The notes: generated by a model not told the origin, from the letters alone. 64,000 nt of DNA from Tragulus kanchil (GCA_022376925.1 JAIOJX010000005.1:94461001-94525000); one strand, 5' to 3'; positions 22,176 to 34,272 are shown, numbered from the stretch's first letter. Translations and numbers: made by a program.

Positions 22176-23714
22176 CAACCTATTTCAGCATTACCTGGAG
22201 GAGATTTTCAAACAATATAGGACCAAGATTTTGATATACTAGGTATATTTTCACCCTGCCCCCTGTCCCCAACAGCTGAGAATCCTGTGGAATAAATTAA
22301 CTTCAAGTTTCCTTCCAGATGCCAAGTGTTACTGTTCTATGATTCTATTCTGCACAATTTTTAAGTCAGTTCTTCATCCTTCCCTGTTTACTTCCAGTTT
22401 TCAGCCACTAGAGACAGAGACAACTTTATGGGCCATTTGTGGGTATCTTTTGGGGCCATCTTCTCACTGGAGACAAACATAAGAAGTCAGTTATGCCAAT
22501 GCCTTGAGGGCATTACCCAAGAGTCATACGCTGCTCATGACTCCCAATGGTAAACAAGGTAAGTTTACTCAGCTCCTGCAGTCTTGGCCTTCTGACTCCT
22601 GGGATTCATTTTCTAACCTAACTGTCAATCAGGGGGAGGGCTGAAAAATGTTTTCACTGAAGAGAGGGCTGAGATGATCACTACAAAACTTCAGGCTCTG
22701 AGTTTAAGGATGGTCAAAACAATGGAGGTTCCACAAGCAGGAAGGCCATTTAAGAGTTTGATATAAGATTCTGAGTGAGGGAGGATGGACGATCTCAATT
22801 TGTCATAGTAGCCATAAGAATGGAAACCCAAGAGATTTGAGATATCGTAATAATATTCTAATATTTTTCAAACTGCTGCTATATTTTATGTTTAAAAGAT
22901 GTGTGTGTGTGTGTCTGTGTGTGTGTGTTGGGGTGGCCTAGATGAGCCCTCTAACTTTGGGATTTTATAGAGACACTTGGATTGCTGATATTTCAAAGTG
23001 AACAAAAATGTGAGCCAAAAAAGATGCCTATATAGTTTCGTAGTCTTCTCATGTATTTATCATCCTTTATCTCCCCTTCAGCTCTCCCCATCCACATTCA
23101 ATAAGGAAGAAGAACATGGGATTTAAAGGTACAAGGTTATAGTTCAATGATATGCAATAACCATAGGTCTTGGAAGTGGATTAAAATAGCTTTGTTAGAA
23201 GTTGGATAGCCTGAAATAAATCTTTCAATATCCTTGAACCTCATTAGTAAAGTGAGGGGGCAACCTATTTCAGCATTACCTGGAGGAGATTTTCAAACAA
23301 TATAGGACCAAGATTTTGATATACTAGGTATATTTTCACCCTGCCCCCTGTCCCCAACAGCTGAGAATCCTGTGGAATAAATTAACTTCAAGTTTCCTTC
23401 CAGATGCCAAGTGTTACTGTTCTATGATTCTATTCTGCACAATTTTTAAGTCAGTTCTTCATCCTTCCCTGTTTACTTCCAGTTTTCAGCCACTAGAGAC
23501 AGAGACAACTTTATGGGCCATTTGTGGGTATCTTTTGGGGCCATCTTCTCACTGGAGACAAACATAAGAAGTCAGTTATGCCAATGCCTTGAGGGCATTA
23601 CCCAAGAGTCATACGCTGCTCATGACTCCCAATGGTAAACAAGGTAAGTTTACTCAGCTCCTGCAGTCTTGGCCTTCTGACTCCTGGGATTCATTTTCTA
23701 ACCTAACTGTCAAT

Positions 23715-24634
23715 GGATTCAGGATACCAACACCCATAGTCTTTTATGTTTCTAACCACATGGAAAATTTCTTGGTGGAAAAGTCAGGGGACCTAAGGGC
23801 ATAATGAAACATAAGAATTCAACCAAGTATAAAGTTTTACTCTTTTCTTCCCCCTTAGAGACAGTTGGAAATTTGTGAATCTGCACACAATAAAATACTA
23901 CAGTGGATCCCAATAGATCATCAGAAATGAATAACATTTTGTTTTACCAAATGCAACATCAGGTTCAGAAATGCCCCACCAAATCCCACATTTCCTCTAA
24001 ATTCATCTCTAGAGCATGCTAGCTCAACACTCATATTGAAAGTTCTAGCAAATTGTCCCTCAAGGGCCAATATCTAACACATACGACACTGGTATCATTC
24101 AACAGGAAGTTGATGCCGCAAGAAAATTCAGAGTTAAGTATACAGAACTTTGTCATATTTGAAGTCACTTCTCGGTCTTCAAGGATCAGGGAAAGGCATC
24201 ACTGCAGGTTCCCACTTAATCTTTGCTCATTACTGAAGACGACACCTAGGGTCAGTGTCATAGCAGACAGAGAGGCAGGGTGTCTCGAAGTACAATGTAG
24301 GTGGATGACCTCTGAGCAATCTTCTGGGAGCTGGGCCTTTGTAACGACCTAAAATTATGATGCTTTCTCTGTGTCTGCTGCTGCCCACACACACACCATG
24401 AATCAAGGGACAATCATACGCCAGACGGACAGTCATGAATATTAATCACAAAGAAAGGGACCAAACAGGGACTGTGCTCTGTTTCTGAAGAGCATACTAC
24501 AAATTGAAATAATCTGAAAGTTTTGAAGAGGAAACACCATGGTAACTCCTTTTCTTATTCAAACTGATGTTATTTGAATTATGAGAGGAACATACAAATG
24601 CAAAAATGAAATTTCTATTGTCCAGATAGAGATT
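23715..24634. other. Unique stretch
   Basis: About 920 bp without a recognised repeat. The 99-codon frame at 24053-24352 has no domain that I recognise and no splice or codon evidence for an exon. Confidence 0.4.
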
Positions 24635-24651
24635 TTGTTTGGTGTGACTTT

Positions 24652-24766
24652 GTTTTGTTGTTGTTGTTGTTCTGGCCATGTCACATGACATACGGGATCT
24701 TAGTTCCCTAACCAGGTCCTGAAATGGAAGCATGGCGTTCTAACCATTGGACAGCCAGGGAATTCC
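24652..24766 (-). mobile_element. tRNA-Glu-type SINE, minus strand (older of nested pair)
   Basis: The T-rich tail with (TTG)n at 24652-24672 is left; head 'ttagttccctaaccagg' and 'taaccattggacagccaggg' are right. Target-site duplication of 17 bp with one mismatch: 24635-24651 ('ttgtttggtgtgacttt') and 24767-24783 ('ttgttaggtgtgacttt'). Confidence 0.88.
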
Positions 24767-24783
24767 TTGTTAGGTGTGACTTT

Positions 24784-25127
24784 TATTTATTTATTACTTT
24801 TTAAAAAAAGATTTATTTATTTATTTATTTTGGGCAGGGGTCGGGTTGGGGAGGGAGGGGAGCAGGCGGGCCACTTCTATTGGTGTTTCATTTCTCTATT
24901 TCCATTGGTCTTTGTTCTTTGGCTCCTGCGGGCCTCCCATCGTGGTGGCATCTGTAGTTGCAGAGCGCCGGCTCTGGGCACATGCGCTCCAGAGCTCTGG
25001 CTCGGTAATTGGACACATCAGTCCAGTCGCTCCGCGGCACGTGGAATCTTCCCAAGCCAGGGATCGAACCGGCGCCCCTTGCACTGCAAGGCGGTGTCCT
25101 TATCCACTGGACCACCAGGGGAAGCCC
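24784..25127 (-). mobile_element. Full-length CHR-like tRNA-Glu SINE with 3' extension, minus strand
   Basis: 344 bp: A/T-rich tail with (TTTA)n, a G-rich block (24836-24870), 'gccacttctattggtg', 'gcgggcctcccatcgtgg', 'ggtaattggacacatcag', 'agggatcgaaccggcgcc' (box B reversed) and head 'ggaccaccaggggaagccc'. A perfect 13-bp target-site duplication, 'taggtgtgacttt', lies at 24771-24783 and 25128-25140. It landed in the right target-site copy of the preceding SINE. Long antisense frames here (up to 146 codons) are SINE artefacts. Confidence 0.93.
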
Positions 25128-25347
25128 TAGGTGTGACTTTAAAAATCAGATCTTTAATATATTTTCTTTTTACCCCAGGAGGACAGTCCACACTTGGTCA
25201 ATACTAACTAGAAATTTAGCATCCTGCCACAGATGAATGGTGTCTGCTTCTGCCACCTGCATCTTTTTCCTCAGGACCACATTCTGATACTGTCATTTGC
25301 TTCTTTACAGAACCTTCTTTGGTATATTATCTGTCACTTTTCTCAAA

Positions 25348-27511
25348 ATATCAGTTTGTCAGGAGTTCAACTCAAATTGCTGACCCCACTGTTTCTTTGG
25401 CCATAATTACAAATAGGAAATCAATGCCTTGTCAATTGTCCAAGGGCTGTCAGCCCGTGACAGGCTCTGGAATGAATTATGGGGCATGGAGAACAGATTA
25501 ATGGGGTGAGTTCTTTAATTTAAACAGTGTCCTAAGGTAATCAACTTCTTAATATCTTTAATGGGATGCAAAAAAAGAAAGAAAAACCATGGCCAAGAGA
25601 AAGTCATGTATTTCTGAATGTACACATAAAAGTAAATGTATAGACAACTGGGTGGATATACCCAAAACTGAAGAGTGTGGTTACATCCTGGGAGGAGCGT
25701 GAGATTGAGTGCTGATCAAGGGAGGTATTAGTTTCCTCTTTCCTGTTTGAGGTTTTTGAAGTAAGAATGTAATTCTGCATTACTGTCAAAATTACAAATA
25801 AATACACTCTGTAACAATTTCAGTAACAATTTAAAAACTGAGGCTGAGGCTGAACTGTGCTCTGCACCAGGAAATGACATTCCTTCTTGAGGGCTGGGAG
25901 GAGGTCTCATGTCTCTCTTTCCTTCTCCTCCTTGAACTCTGGTGTGCTGTGCAGCAGCACTACTCACATCCCCTACTGAATTTAATATCAAACCTCTTAG
26001 AGCATTTTGGCACTAGCTGGATTCTTTGTGAGTCACTTCACCCATGCATCTCTGGTGAAAGGATGAATATAAATGACTGGACTCTGAGGAGGTTCTTATC
26101 ACTGACCCTGAAAGTTCTAAAGAATTTAAACAGTTAGGGATATAAATGGTAATGAGGCTCTCAAGCATTCTATTCTGACTTGGATAGCACTTCCCAAAGG
26201 CCAAAGAACTGTCCTAGGAAAACCTAAAGGATGCAGCTGATGAGCACACAGGACCACTGGAATAAGTGTTTCTCAAATTGAATGTACAGTCTATAACACT
26301 TTTTAATTTAATCATCTCAAATCATCTTTAGTTACGTGTCAGATCTAAGGGCAGTTAAAAGTGGCTTTAGATTAAGAGCCACACAAGCTACCAGCACAAT
26401 TTATTTATTTCAGAATTTTTTTTATTTTATATCAGTTTGTCAGGAGTTCAACTCAAATTGCTGACCCCACTGTTTCTTTGGCCATAATTACAAATAGGAA
26501 ATCAATGCCTTGTCAATTGTCCAAGGGCTGTCAGCCCGTGACAGGCTCTGGAATGAATTATGGGGCATGGAGAACAGATTAATGGGGTGAGTTCTTTAAT
26601 TTAAACAGTGTCCTAAGGTAATCAACTTCTTAATATCTTTAATGGGATGCAAAAAAAGAAAGAAAAACCATGGCCAAGAGAAAGTCATGTATTTCTGAAT
26701 GTACACATAAAAGTAAATGTATAGACAACTGGGTGGATATACCCAAAACTGAAGAGTGTGGTTACATCCTGGGAGGAGCGTGAGATTGAGTGCTGATCAA
26801 GGGAGGTATTAGTTTCCTCTTTCCTGTTTGAGGTTTTTGAAGTAAGAATGTAATTCTGCATTACTGTCAAAATTACAAATAAATACACTCTGTAACAATT
26901 TCAGTAACAATTTAAAAACTGAGGCTGAGGCTGAACTGTGCTCTGCACCAGGAAATGACATTCCTTCTTGAGGGCTGGGAGGAGGTCTCATGTCTCTCTT
27001 TCCTTCTCCTCCTTGAACTCTGGTGTGCTGTGCAGCAGCACTACTCACATCCCCTACTGAATTTAATATCAAACCTCTTAGAGCATTTTGGCACTAGCTG
27101 GATTCTTTGTGAGTCACTTCACCCATGCATCTCTGGTGAAAGGATGAATATAAATGACTGGACTCTGAGGAGGTTCTTATCACTGACCCTGAAAGTTCTA
27201 AAGAATTTAAACAGTTAGGGATATAAATGGTAATGAGGCTCTCAAGCATTCTATTCTGACTTGGATAGCACTTCCCAAAGGCCAAAGAACTGTCCTAGGA
27301 AAACCTAAAGGATGCAGCTGATGAGCACACAGGACCACTGGAATAAGTGTTTCTCAAATTGAATGTACAGTCTATAACACTTTTTAATTTAATCATCTCA
27401 AATCATCTTTAGTTACGTGTCAGATCTAAGGGCAGTTAAAAGTGGCTTTAGATTAAGAGCCACACAAGCTACCAGCACAATTATTATTTATTTTTTCAGT
27501 TTTTATTTTAT
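25348..27511. repeat. Tandem duplication 10 (offset 1081)
   Basis: 25348-26428 is repeated at 26429-27511. Offsets stay at exactly 1081 across the main body. Only the last 30 bp (A/T-rich, around 26395-26428) are scrambled relative to the right copy. The unit is unique sequence. First of a chain of five. Confidence 0.95.
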
Positions 27512-27890
27512 ATTGGAGTGTAGTTGATTTGGGCTTTCCAGGTGACACTAGTGGTAAAGAGCCCTCCTGCCAGTGCAGGAGATGTAAGAGATGTGGATTC
27601 GATCCCTGGGTTTGGAAGATCCCCTGGAGGAGGGCACAGCAACCCACTCTAGCATTCTTGCCTAGAGAATCCCCATGGACAGAGGAGCCTAGCAGGCGAC
27701 CGTCCATAGGGTCGCGACAAGTTGGACACGACTGAAGTGACTCAGCATGCACAAGCACACAAATTTGATTCACAATGCTTTATTAGTTTCTGATGTACAG
27801 CAAAGTGAATCTGTTATATATCTATCTGTTCTTTTTCAGCTTCTTTTCCCACATAGGTCATTGCAGAGTTCTGAACAGAGCTCCCTGATT
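27484..27890 (-). mobile_element. L1 3' UTR, minus strand, with nested Bov-tA
   Basis: 'tttatattggagtgtagttg' and, after the Bov-tA, 'attcacaatgctttattag', 'gatgtacagcaaagtgaatc', 'gaacagagctccctgatt' match the reversed artiodactyl L1 3' UTR. A Bov-tA at 27530-27765 splits it. Duplicate at 28619-29025. Confidence 0.8.
27530..27765 (+). mobile_element. Bov-tA SINE, plus strand
   Basis: Complete element: tRNA-Glu-like head 'gggctttccaggtgacac', box B 'ggattcgatccctggg', then BovA body 'gcaacccactctagcattc', 'ccatggacagaggagcc', 'ggtcgcgacaagttggacac', ending at 'gcatgcacaagcacac'. The 106-codon minus-strand frame over it is its antisense. Duplicate at 28665-28900. Confidence 0.93.
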
Positions 27891-27894
27891 ACTT

Positions 27895-28010
27895 CTTAGC
27901 ATGATCTGGGGTAAGTTAATTAGCCTTGATATTCTTATTTATCAGAGGAGGCATAATAGTACTTACCATGACTTTCCAAAGGGTTATTTGGAGGATCAAA
28001 TGTTTTGAAA
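27895..28010 (+). mobile_element. MIR fragment, plus strand
   Basis: 'taagttaattagccttgata', 'ggcataatagtacttaccat', 'gggttatttggaggatcaaa' parallel the MIR core end (ttacttaacctct ... aataatagtacctac ... gggttgttgtgaggat). Duplicate at 29029-29145. Confidence 0.75.
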
Positions 28011-28618
28011 ATACCCTGGAGAGGGGGCATGATCAGTGGAAAGGGGTATTTATTTTGCATTCTATATTTTCAAGGATGAATATAATGCTCCCTTATTGTT
28101 GATCCTCCTCCTAGGAAAAAACTTTAATTTTCTAGATGGCATGACACTTTGCTTGACATCTTCCTTAGTCTAATTTGAATCTCCTTAATTCTTCTCTGAA
28201 CATATTGAAAAAATTCAGCTGCAGTTTTTGAAATGTCAGTTTCTCAGAAAATCCTTTCAAATAAAATCTCTCTTCTTTACTTATTACAATGTTTTACACA
28301 TAAAAGGATCCATAGAATTTTACAGGGTGGTTAATGGTACAGTAAGAACTATGTGTGTGGATGGGGGGTGGTGTGTGTCATACAATGGGAAATTTCCTGG
28401 TGCTTGAGGGAGAAGATTCCAGTGTTCACTTAAGGTATCAACTAGCCATGTGACCATATGACAAATCACCCAGCCTCCTTTGAGGGTGCTTCTCTTCACT
28501 TGTACAATGGAAGAAAACTTCATTGGCTCGTGTGGTAAGGAACAAATGAGAAATGCAGATCTAAGGGCAGTTAAAAGTGGCTTTAGATTAAGAGCCACAC
28601 AAGCTACCAGCACAATTA

Positions 28619-29025
28619 TTATTTATTTTTTCAGTTTTTATTTTATATTGGAGTGTAGTTGATTTGGGCTTTCCAGGTGACACTAGTGGTAAAGAGCCCT
28701 CCTGCCAGTGCAGGAGATGTAAGAGATGTGGATTCGATCCCTGGGTTTGGAAGATCCCCTGGAGGAGGGCACAGCAACCCACTCTAGCATTCTTGCCTAG
28801 AGAATCCCCATGGACAGAGGAGCCTAGCAGGCGACCGTCCATAGGGTCGCGACAAGTTGGACACGACTGAAGTGACTCAGCATGCACAAGCACACAAATT
28901 TGATTCACAATGCTTTATTAGTTTCTGATGTACAGCAAAGTGAATCTGTTATATATCTATCTGTTCTTTTTCAGCTTCTTTTCCCACATAGGTCATTGCA
29001 GAGTTCTGAACAGAGCTCCTGATTA
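28619..29025 (-). mobile_element. Duplicate of L1 3' UTR plus nested Bov-tA (27484-27890)
   Basis: Same composite repeated by duplication 11; the Bov-tA copy is 28665-28900 on the plus strand. The nested structure and its ends are the same in both, so it predates the duplication. Confidence 0.85.
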
Positions 29026-29377
29026 CTTCTTAGCATGATCTGGGGTAAGTTAATTAGCCTTGATATTCTTATTTATCAGAGGAGGCATAATAGTACTTAC
29101 CATGACTTTCCAAAGGGTTATTTGGAGGATCAAATGTTTTGAAAATACCCTGGAGAGGGGGCATGATCAGTGGAAAGGGGTATTTATTTTGCATTCTATA
29201 TTTTCAAGGATGAATATAATGCTCCCTTATTGTTGATCCTCCTCCTAGGAAAAAACTTTAATTTTCTAGATGGCATGACACTTTGCTTGACATCTTCCTT
29301 AGTCTAATTTGAATCTCCTTAATTCTTCTCTGAACATATTGAAAAAATTCAGCTGCAGTTTTTGAAATGTCAGTTTC

Positions 29378-31662
29378 TCAGAAAATCCTTTCAAATAAAA
29401 TCTCTCTTCTTTACTTATTACAATGTTTTACACATAAAAGGATCCATAGAATTTTACAGGGTGGTTAATGGTACAGTAAGAACTATGTGTGTGGATGGGG
29501 GGTGGTGTGTGTCATACAATGGGAAATTTCCTGGTGCTTGAGGGAGAAGATTCCAGTGTTCACTTAAGGTATCAACTAGCCATGTGACCATATGACAAAT
29601 CACCCAGCCTCCTTTGAGGGTGCTTCTCTTCACTTGTACAATGGAAGAAAACTTCATTGGCTCGTGTGTGGTAAGGAACAAATGAGATCAGTTTCATACA
29701 AAATGGGTGTGGCAATTTTAAAACGTTTACAAATGTTGAGAAGAACAGTGAAAAAAGGATGTGTCTATCATGTGTTTTGTTCCAATTACAGCCAACATGA
29801 TCCCTATATATTGCTGTGTTATCCAAAACTGCATGAAAACAGATGGTATTTGTGTAGCTTGGCATCTTTAACCACAAACATCTGTTTCTGATCAACTCTT
29901 CCTACTGCCCAAACACCTTCCCTGGTCCCCACATTCTAGAATCAAGAGGAAGATCTATCACCTACAATTGTTGGACTGTAAGTGACCCTTCCAGCCTTAT
30001 GTTCCATGCTTCCATTAATAGCCCCCATTCTTCAGTCAAAACAAACTGCTTCTCGTGCACTTAATACTCCCTGAGATTTCCTACCTCACTGTTTATCTAA
30101 CACTTAGCATGCTCTCTCCCATTTTTACAGGCCTTGGTTTTTAGGACAAAGTTCAAATATCACTCTTTTATGATTGAGTCCGACATTCTGAAGTACCCTC
30201 CCTGATCTTCAAAACTCCACAGAATGTTGCCATTTTACTATTTCTACCTTTTAGTTTTGTTATGTATGCACACAATATATCTCCCCAAGGACACTGTAAA
30301 CTTGAGGGCAGAACCCAGTCTATTTCAGTCTCACAGGAATTACATAGCATGGGCCATTGTGCTGCTTAACTGAGACTTAGTGAATAGAGAGTGAATGAAT
30401 GAATGTGACAGACAGACAGACAGGGGCTGAATATAGTGAATACAGATAAGAGATTATCTATCAAAAGGAGACCTCCAACACTAACCTTCTTTAAGAGGGG
30501 TTGGGGATCTGTAAAATTTTTCCCATATTGCTGCATTTTTTCATTCAGAAAATCCTTTCAAATAAAATCTCTCTTTACTTATTACAATGTTTTACACATA
30601 AAAGGATCCATAGAATTTTACAGGGTGGTTAATGGTACAGTAAGAACTATGTGTGTGGATGGGGGGTGGTGTGTGTCATACAATGGGAAATTTCCTGGTG
30701 CTTGAGGGAGAAGATTCCAGTGTTCACTTAAGGTATCAACTAGCCATGTGACCATATGACAAATCACCCAGCCTCCTTTGAGGGTGCTTCTCTTCACTTG
30801 TACAATGGAAGAAAACTTCATTGGCTCGTGTGTGGTAAGGAACAAATGAGATCAGTTTCATACAAAATGGGTGTGGCAATTTTAAAACGTTTACAAATGT
30901 TGAGAAGAACAGTGAAAAAAGGATGTGTCTATCATGTGTTTTGTTCCAATTACAGCCAACATGATCCCTATATATTGCTGTGTTATCCAAAACTGCATGA
31001 AAACAGATGGTATTTGTGTAGCTTGGCATCTTTAACCACAAACATCTGTTTCTGATCAACTCTTCCTACTGCCCAAACACCTTCCCTGGTCCCCACATTC
31101 TAGAATCAAGAGGAAGATCTATCACCTACAATTGTTGGACTGTAAGTGACCCTTCCAGCCTTATGTTCCATGCTTCCATTAATAGCCCCCATTCTTCAGT
31201 CAAAACAAACTGCTTCTCGTGCACTTAATACTCCCTGAGATTTCCTACCTCACTGTTTATCTAACACTTAGCATGCTCTCTCCCATTTTTACAGGCCTTG
31301 GTTTTTAGGACAAAGTTCAAATATCACTCTTTTATGATTGAGTCCGACATTCTGAAGTACCCTCCCTGATCTTCAAAACTCCACAGAATGTTGCCATTTT
31401 ACTATTTCTACCTTTTAGTTTTGTTATGTATGCACACAATATATCTCCCCAAGGACACTGTAAACTTGAGGGCAGAACCCAGTCTATTTCAGTCTCACAG
31501 GAATTACATAGCATGGGCCATTGTGCTGCTTAACTGAGACTTAGTGAATAGAGAGTGAATGAATGAATGTGACAGACAGACAGACAGGGGCTGAATATAG
31601 TGAATACAGATAAGAGATTATCTATCAAAAGGAGACCTCCAACACTAACCTTCTTTAAGAGA
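29378..31662. repeat. Tandem duplication 12 (offset 1167 then 1164)
   Basis: 29378-30497 is repeated at 30545-31662. The right copy has a 3-bp loss near its start (ctctcttctttac against ctctctttac). The left copy ends with 47 bp (30498-30544) that do not match the continuation of the right copy. The overlap with duplication 11 makes 'cagggtggttaatggtac' occur at 28322, 29457 and 30621. Confidence 0.95.
30285..30410 (+). mobile_element. L2/MIR-type 3' end remnant
   Basis: 'cactgtaaacttgagggcag' and 'gtgaatgaatgaatgtgac' resemble the L2 3' end ('gactgtgagctccttgagggcag ... gaatgaatga'), followed by (ACAG)n at 30408-30423. Two more copies, at 31449-31574 and 32564-32690, arise from duplications 12 and 13. 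Confidence 0.55.
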
Positions 31663-33575
31663 TGGGGAGTTGAGATAGACACATAAAATCAGCAACTGAT
31701 GAAATTCTAAAGGAGAAATGTCTAGTAATGGTTATGCAATTGTTTAGTTAAATGCTTACATGCAAAAATATTTTGCAGGAACTCAAATTCACTATAATCC
31801 TACAGTTTTTACTGCTGTTCTTCACAGTAGTGTTCTGTGGAGTCTAACCTGAAACTTCTGTAACATCATGGAGCCATTAAGTCTCTGCAATTAATTGGTT
31901 GCAAATGTCTGTCAGGGTTGGTGGCTTTCTAAGGAGCAAGAGAGAGGGAAGCGGTGAGGGCTTGTACTGGATCCTCTCTTCAGGGTCCCTCCTAGCTCAA
32001 AACTAATTAGCAATGTAAAGTGCAGGGTGATCTGGAGGGAAGAGGCTGGGCTGAAGACCTCTATCGCTTCATTCTAATTTTGCAAGTCTAGAACCCTAGG
32101 GGGTTTTCTGACTTTCTTGAGCTATTATTAAGAATGTGTCAAAGGTATCATTTTATTGGCTCTAAAGGGACTCTTCAAAGGCTAAGCATGGAAATGAAAG
32201 AAGAGAAAGATGTGTTCCCAGGGCTTCATACACCCTGAGGCACGAGAGACCCTCAATTCTTGGCTGAGCTGGCGTTTCAGTGGGAGATCCATGAAACACC
32301 GCCGGGCAAAAGTGTTCCATTTCTTTTCCCACAACCCTGTTTATCATGGTTCTCTGCCAGCAGGAAATGACGTTGACTAGGTGCTCAAAAAGATTCCCCA
32401 CCCCTATATTCACCTTACGTTTTCCTTTTGTTAGTGATTTCCAAACACATCCACAGTGCCTCGGCTCGGGCTGAAGTACCCTCCATTTCAAAACTCCACA
32501 GAATGTTGCCATTTTACTATTTCTACCTTTTAGTTTTGTTATGTATGCACACAATATATCTCCCCAAGGACACTGTAAACTTGAGGGCAGAACCCAGTCT
32601 ATTTCAGTCTCACAGGAATTACATAGCATGGGCCATTGTGCTGCTTAACTGAGACTTAGTGAATAGAGAGTGAATGAATGAATGTGACAGACAGACAGAC
32701 AGGGGCTGAATATAGTGAATACAGATAAGAGATTATCTATCAAAAGGAGACCTCCAACACTAACCTTCTTTAAGAGATGGGGAGTTGAGATAGACACATA
32801 AAATCAGCAACTGATGAAATTCTAAAGGAGAAATGTCTAGTAATGGTTATGCAATTGTTTAGTTAAATGCTTACATGCAAAAATATTTTGCAGGAACTCA
32901 AATTCACTATAATCCTACAGTTTTTACTGCTGTTCTTCACAGTAGTGTTCTGTGGAGTCTAACCTGAAACTTCTGTAACATCATGGAGCCATTAAGTCTC
33001 TGCAATTAATTGGTTGCAAATGTCTGTCAGGGTTGGTGGCTTTCTAAGGAGCAAGAGAGAGGGAAGCGGTGAGGGCTTGTACTGGATCCTCTCTTCAGGG
33101 TCCCTCCTAGCTCAAAACTAATTAGCAATGTAAAGTGCAGGGTGATCTGGAGGGAAGAGGCTGGGCTGAAGACCTCTATCGCTTCATTCTAATTTTGCAA
33201 GTCTAGAACCCTAGGGGGTTTTCTGACTTTCTTGAGCTATTATTAAGAATGTGTCAAAGGTATCATTTTATTGGCTCTAAAGGGACTCTTCAAAGGCTAA
33301 GCATGGAAATGAAAGAAGAGAAAGATGTGTTCCCAGGGCTTCATACACCCTGAGGCACGAGAGACCCTCAATTCTTGGCTGAGCTGGCGTTTCAGTGGGA
33401 GATCCATGAAACACCCGCCGGGCAAAAGTGTTCCATTTCTTTTCCCACAACCCTGTTTATCATGGTTCTCTGCCAGCAGGAAATGACGTTGACTAGGTGC
33501 TCAAAAAGATTCCCCACCCCTATATTCACCTTACGTTTTCCTTTTGTTAGTGATTTCCAAACACATCCACAGTGC
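31352..33575. repeat. Tandem duplication 13 (offset 1119 then 1115)
   Basis: 31352-32459 is repeated at 32471-33575. The right copy loses 4 bp near its start (ctccctgatcttcaaaact against ctccatttcaaaact). The left copy ends with about 11 bp of unmatched sequence (32460-32470). The 155-codon minus-strand frame at 32162-32629 crosses this seam and so cannot be a gene. Confidence 0.95.
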
Positions 33576-34086
33576 TCCTTCTGGGAATCCTAAGAGGGTC
33601 TGCTCTCAGGCAAAAAGGAACTCTGAAGTTTGTGTCCGGGGATGGTGGGAGTGAATTTGGACCCCACACATGTAGCAGAGGAGGTGTTAAGGACAGACTG
33701 GCTCCTATCTCAGCTTCCAGGCAAGAAAAATACTGGAAGAGAAATCACATAATCACAGGGTTTCTTATATTTTTATCAATTGGAATGTATTTATATTCTG
33801 AGTGTTTAAAAAAGAGAGAGAGAGAGAGAGATTTGATATGTCTTCATTCAGCAAACACTGTGCCAGGCTCAGATGCTTGGCCAGGCAACAGAATGGAGAA
33901 AAGCATACTTCCTCTAGAGCTGCACCCTTTCTTGGTCTGAGGACATGATTTTGGTTTTGAAATAGCTGAGAGACAGAACTAAAATAACTTGCATTTCCTG
34001 ATGCTTTGTTAAATCTTCTTAATTCTCACTTGTGAATTTGCTGGTTGGGGAACTGGTCACCTGAGCTTCATCATGATGAAGCTAGG

Positions 34087-34272
34087 GACTTCCCTGGTTG
34101 TCCAGTCGATAAGACTCCAGGCTCCCAATGCAAAGGGCTCAAGTTTATTCCCTCTTTAGGGAACTAGATCCCATATGCTGCAACCAAAATTCCTGCATGC
34201 TGCAACCAAGACTGAAAATCCTGCCTGTTGCAACTAAGACCTGGCACAGCCAAATAAAATAAATATTTAAAA
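34087..34272 (+). mobile_element. CHR-type tRNA-Glu SINE, plus strand
   Basis: 'gggacttccctggttgtcc', 'gataagactccaggctccc', 'agggaactagatcccat', then repeated 'gctgcaacc' motifs and 'ggcacagccaaataaaata'. A 7-bp flanking repeat, 'gatgaag', at 34075-34081 and 34274-34280 may be its target-site duplication. Duplicate at 35187-35372. Confidence 0.88.

Larger units (their letters stand above)
21571..23714. repeat. Tandem duplication 9 (offset 1085)
   Basis: 21571-22629 is repeated at 22656-23714. The left copy ends with 26 bp (22630-22655) absent from the right copy. The start overlaps the end of duplication 8 by 50 bp, so 'actgaagagagggctgag' occurs three times (20480, 21571, 22656). Confidence 0.95.
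27421..29687. repeat. Tandem duplication 11 (offset 1135)
   Basis: 27421-28555 is repeated at 28556-29687. Small differences: gctccctgatt against gctcctgatt, and ctcgtgtggtaagg against ctcgtgtgtggtaagg. The left copy ends 'aatgagaaatg' where the right has 'aatgagatcag'. The first 90 bp overlap duplication 10, so 'cagatctaagggcagtt' occurs at 26340, 27421 and 28556. Confidence 0.95.

Noticed and set aside
17421..23714. Array of repeats as a satellite or CRISPR-like locus
   Set aside because: Each block is a different sequence repeated only twice (overlaps three times), with no common monomer, no spacers of regular length and no associated genes.
24767..25207. 146-codon frame, and similar long frames at 36407-36895, 39595-40122 and 15809-16112, with a recurring peptide containing 'GIFPGQG'
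   Set aside because: The recurring peptide is the antisense (or sense) translation of the tRNA-Glu SINE consensus, so its recurrence reflects SINE copies and not a protein family.
32162..32629. 155-codon minus-strand frame
   Set aside because: It crosses the seam of duplication 13 at 32470/32471; each half belongs to a shorter frame in the other copy.
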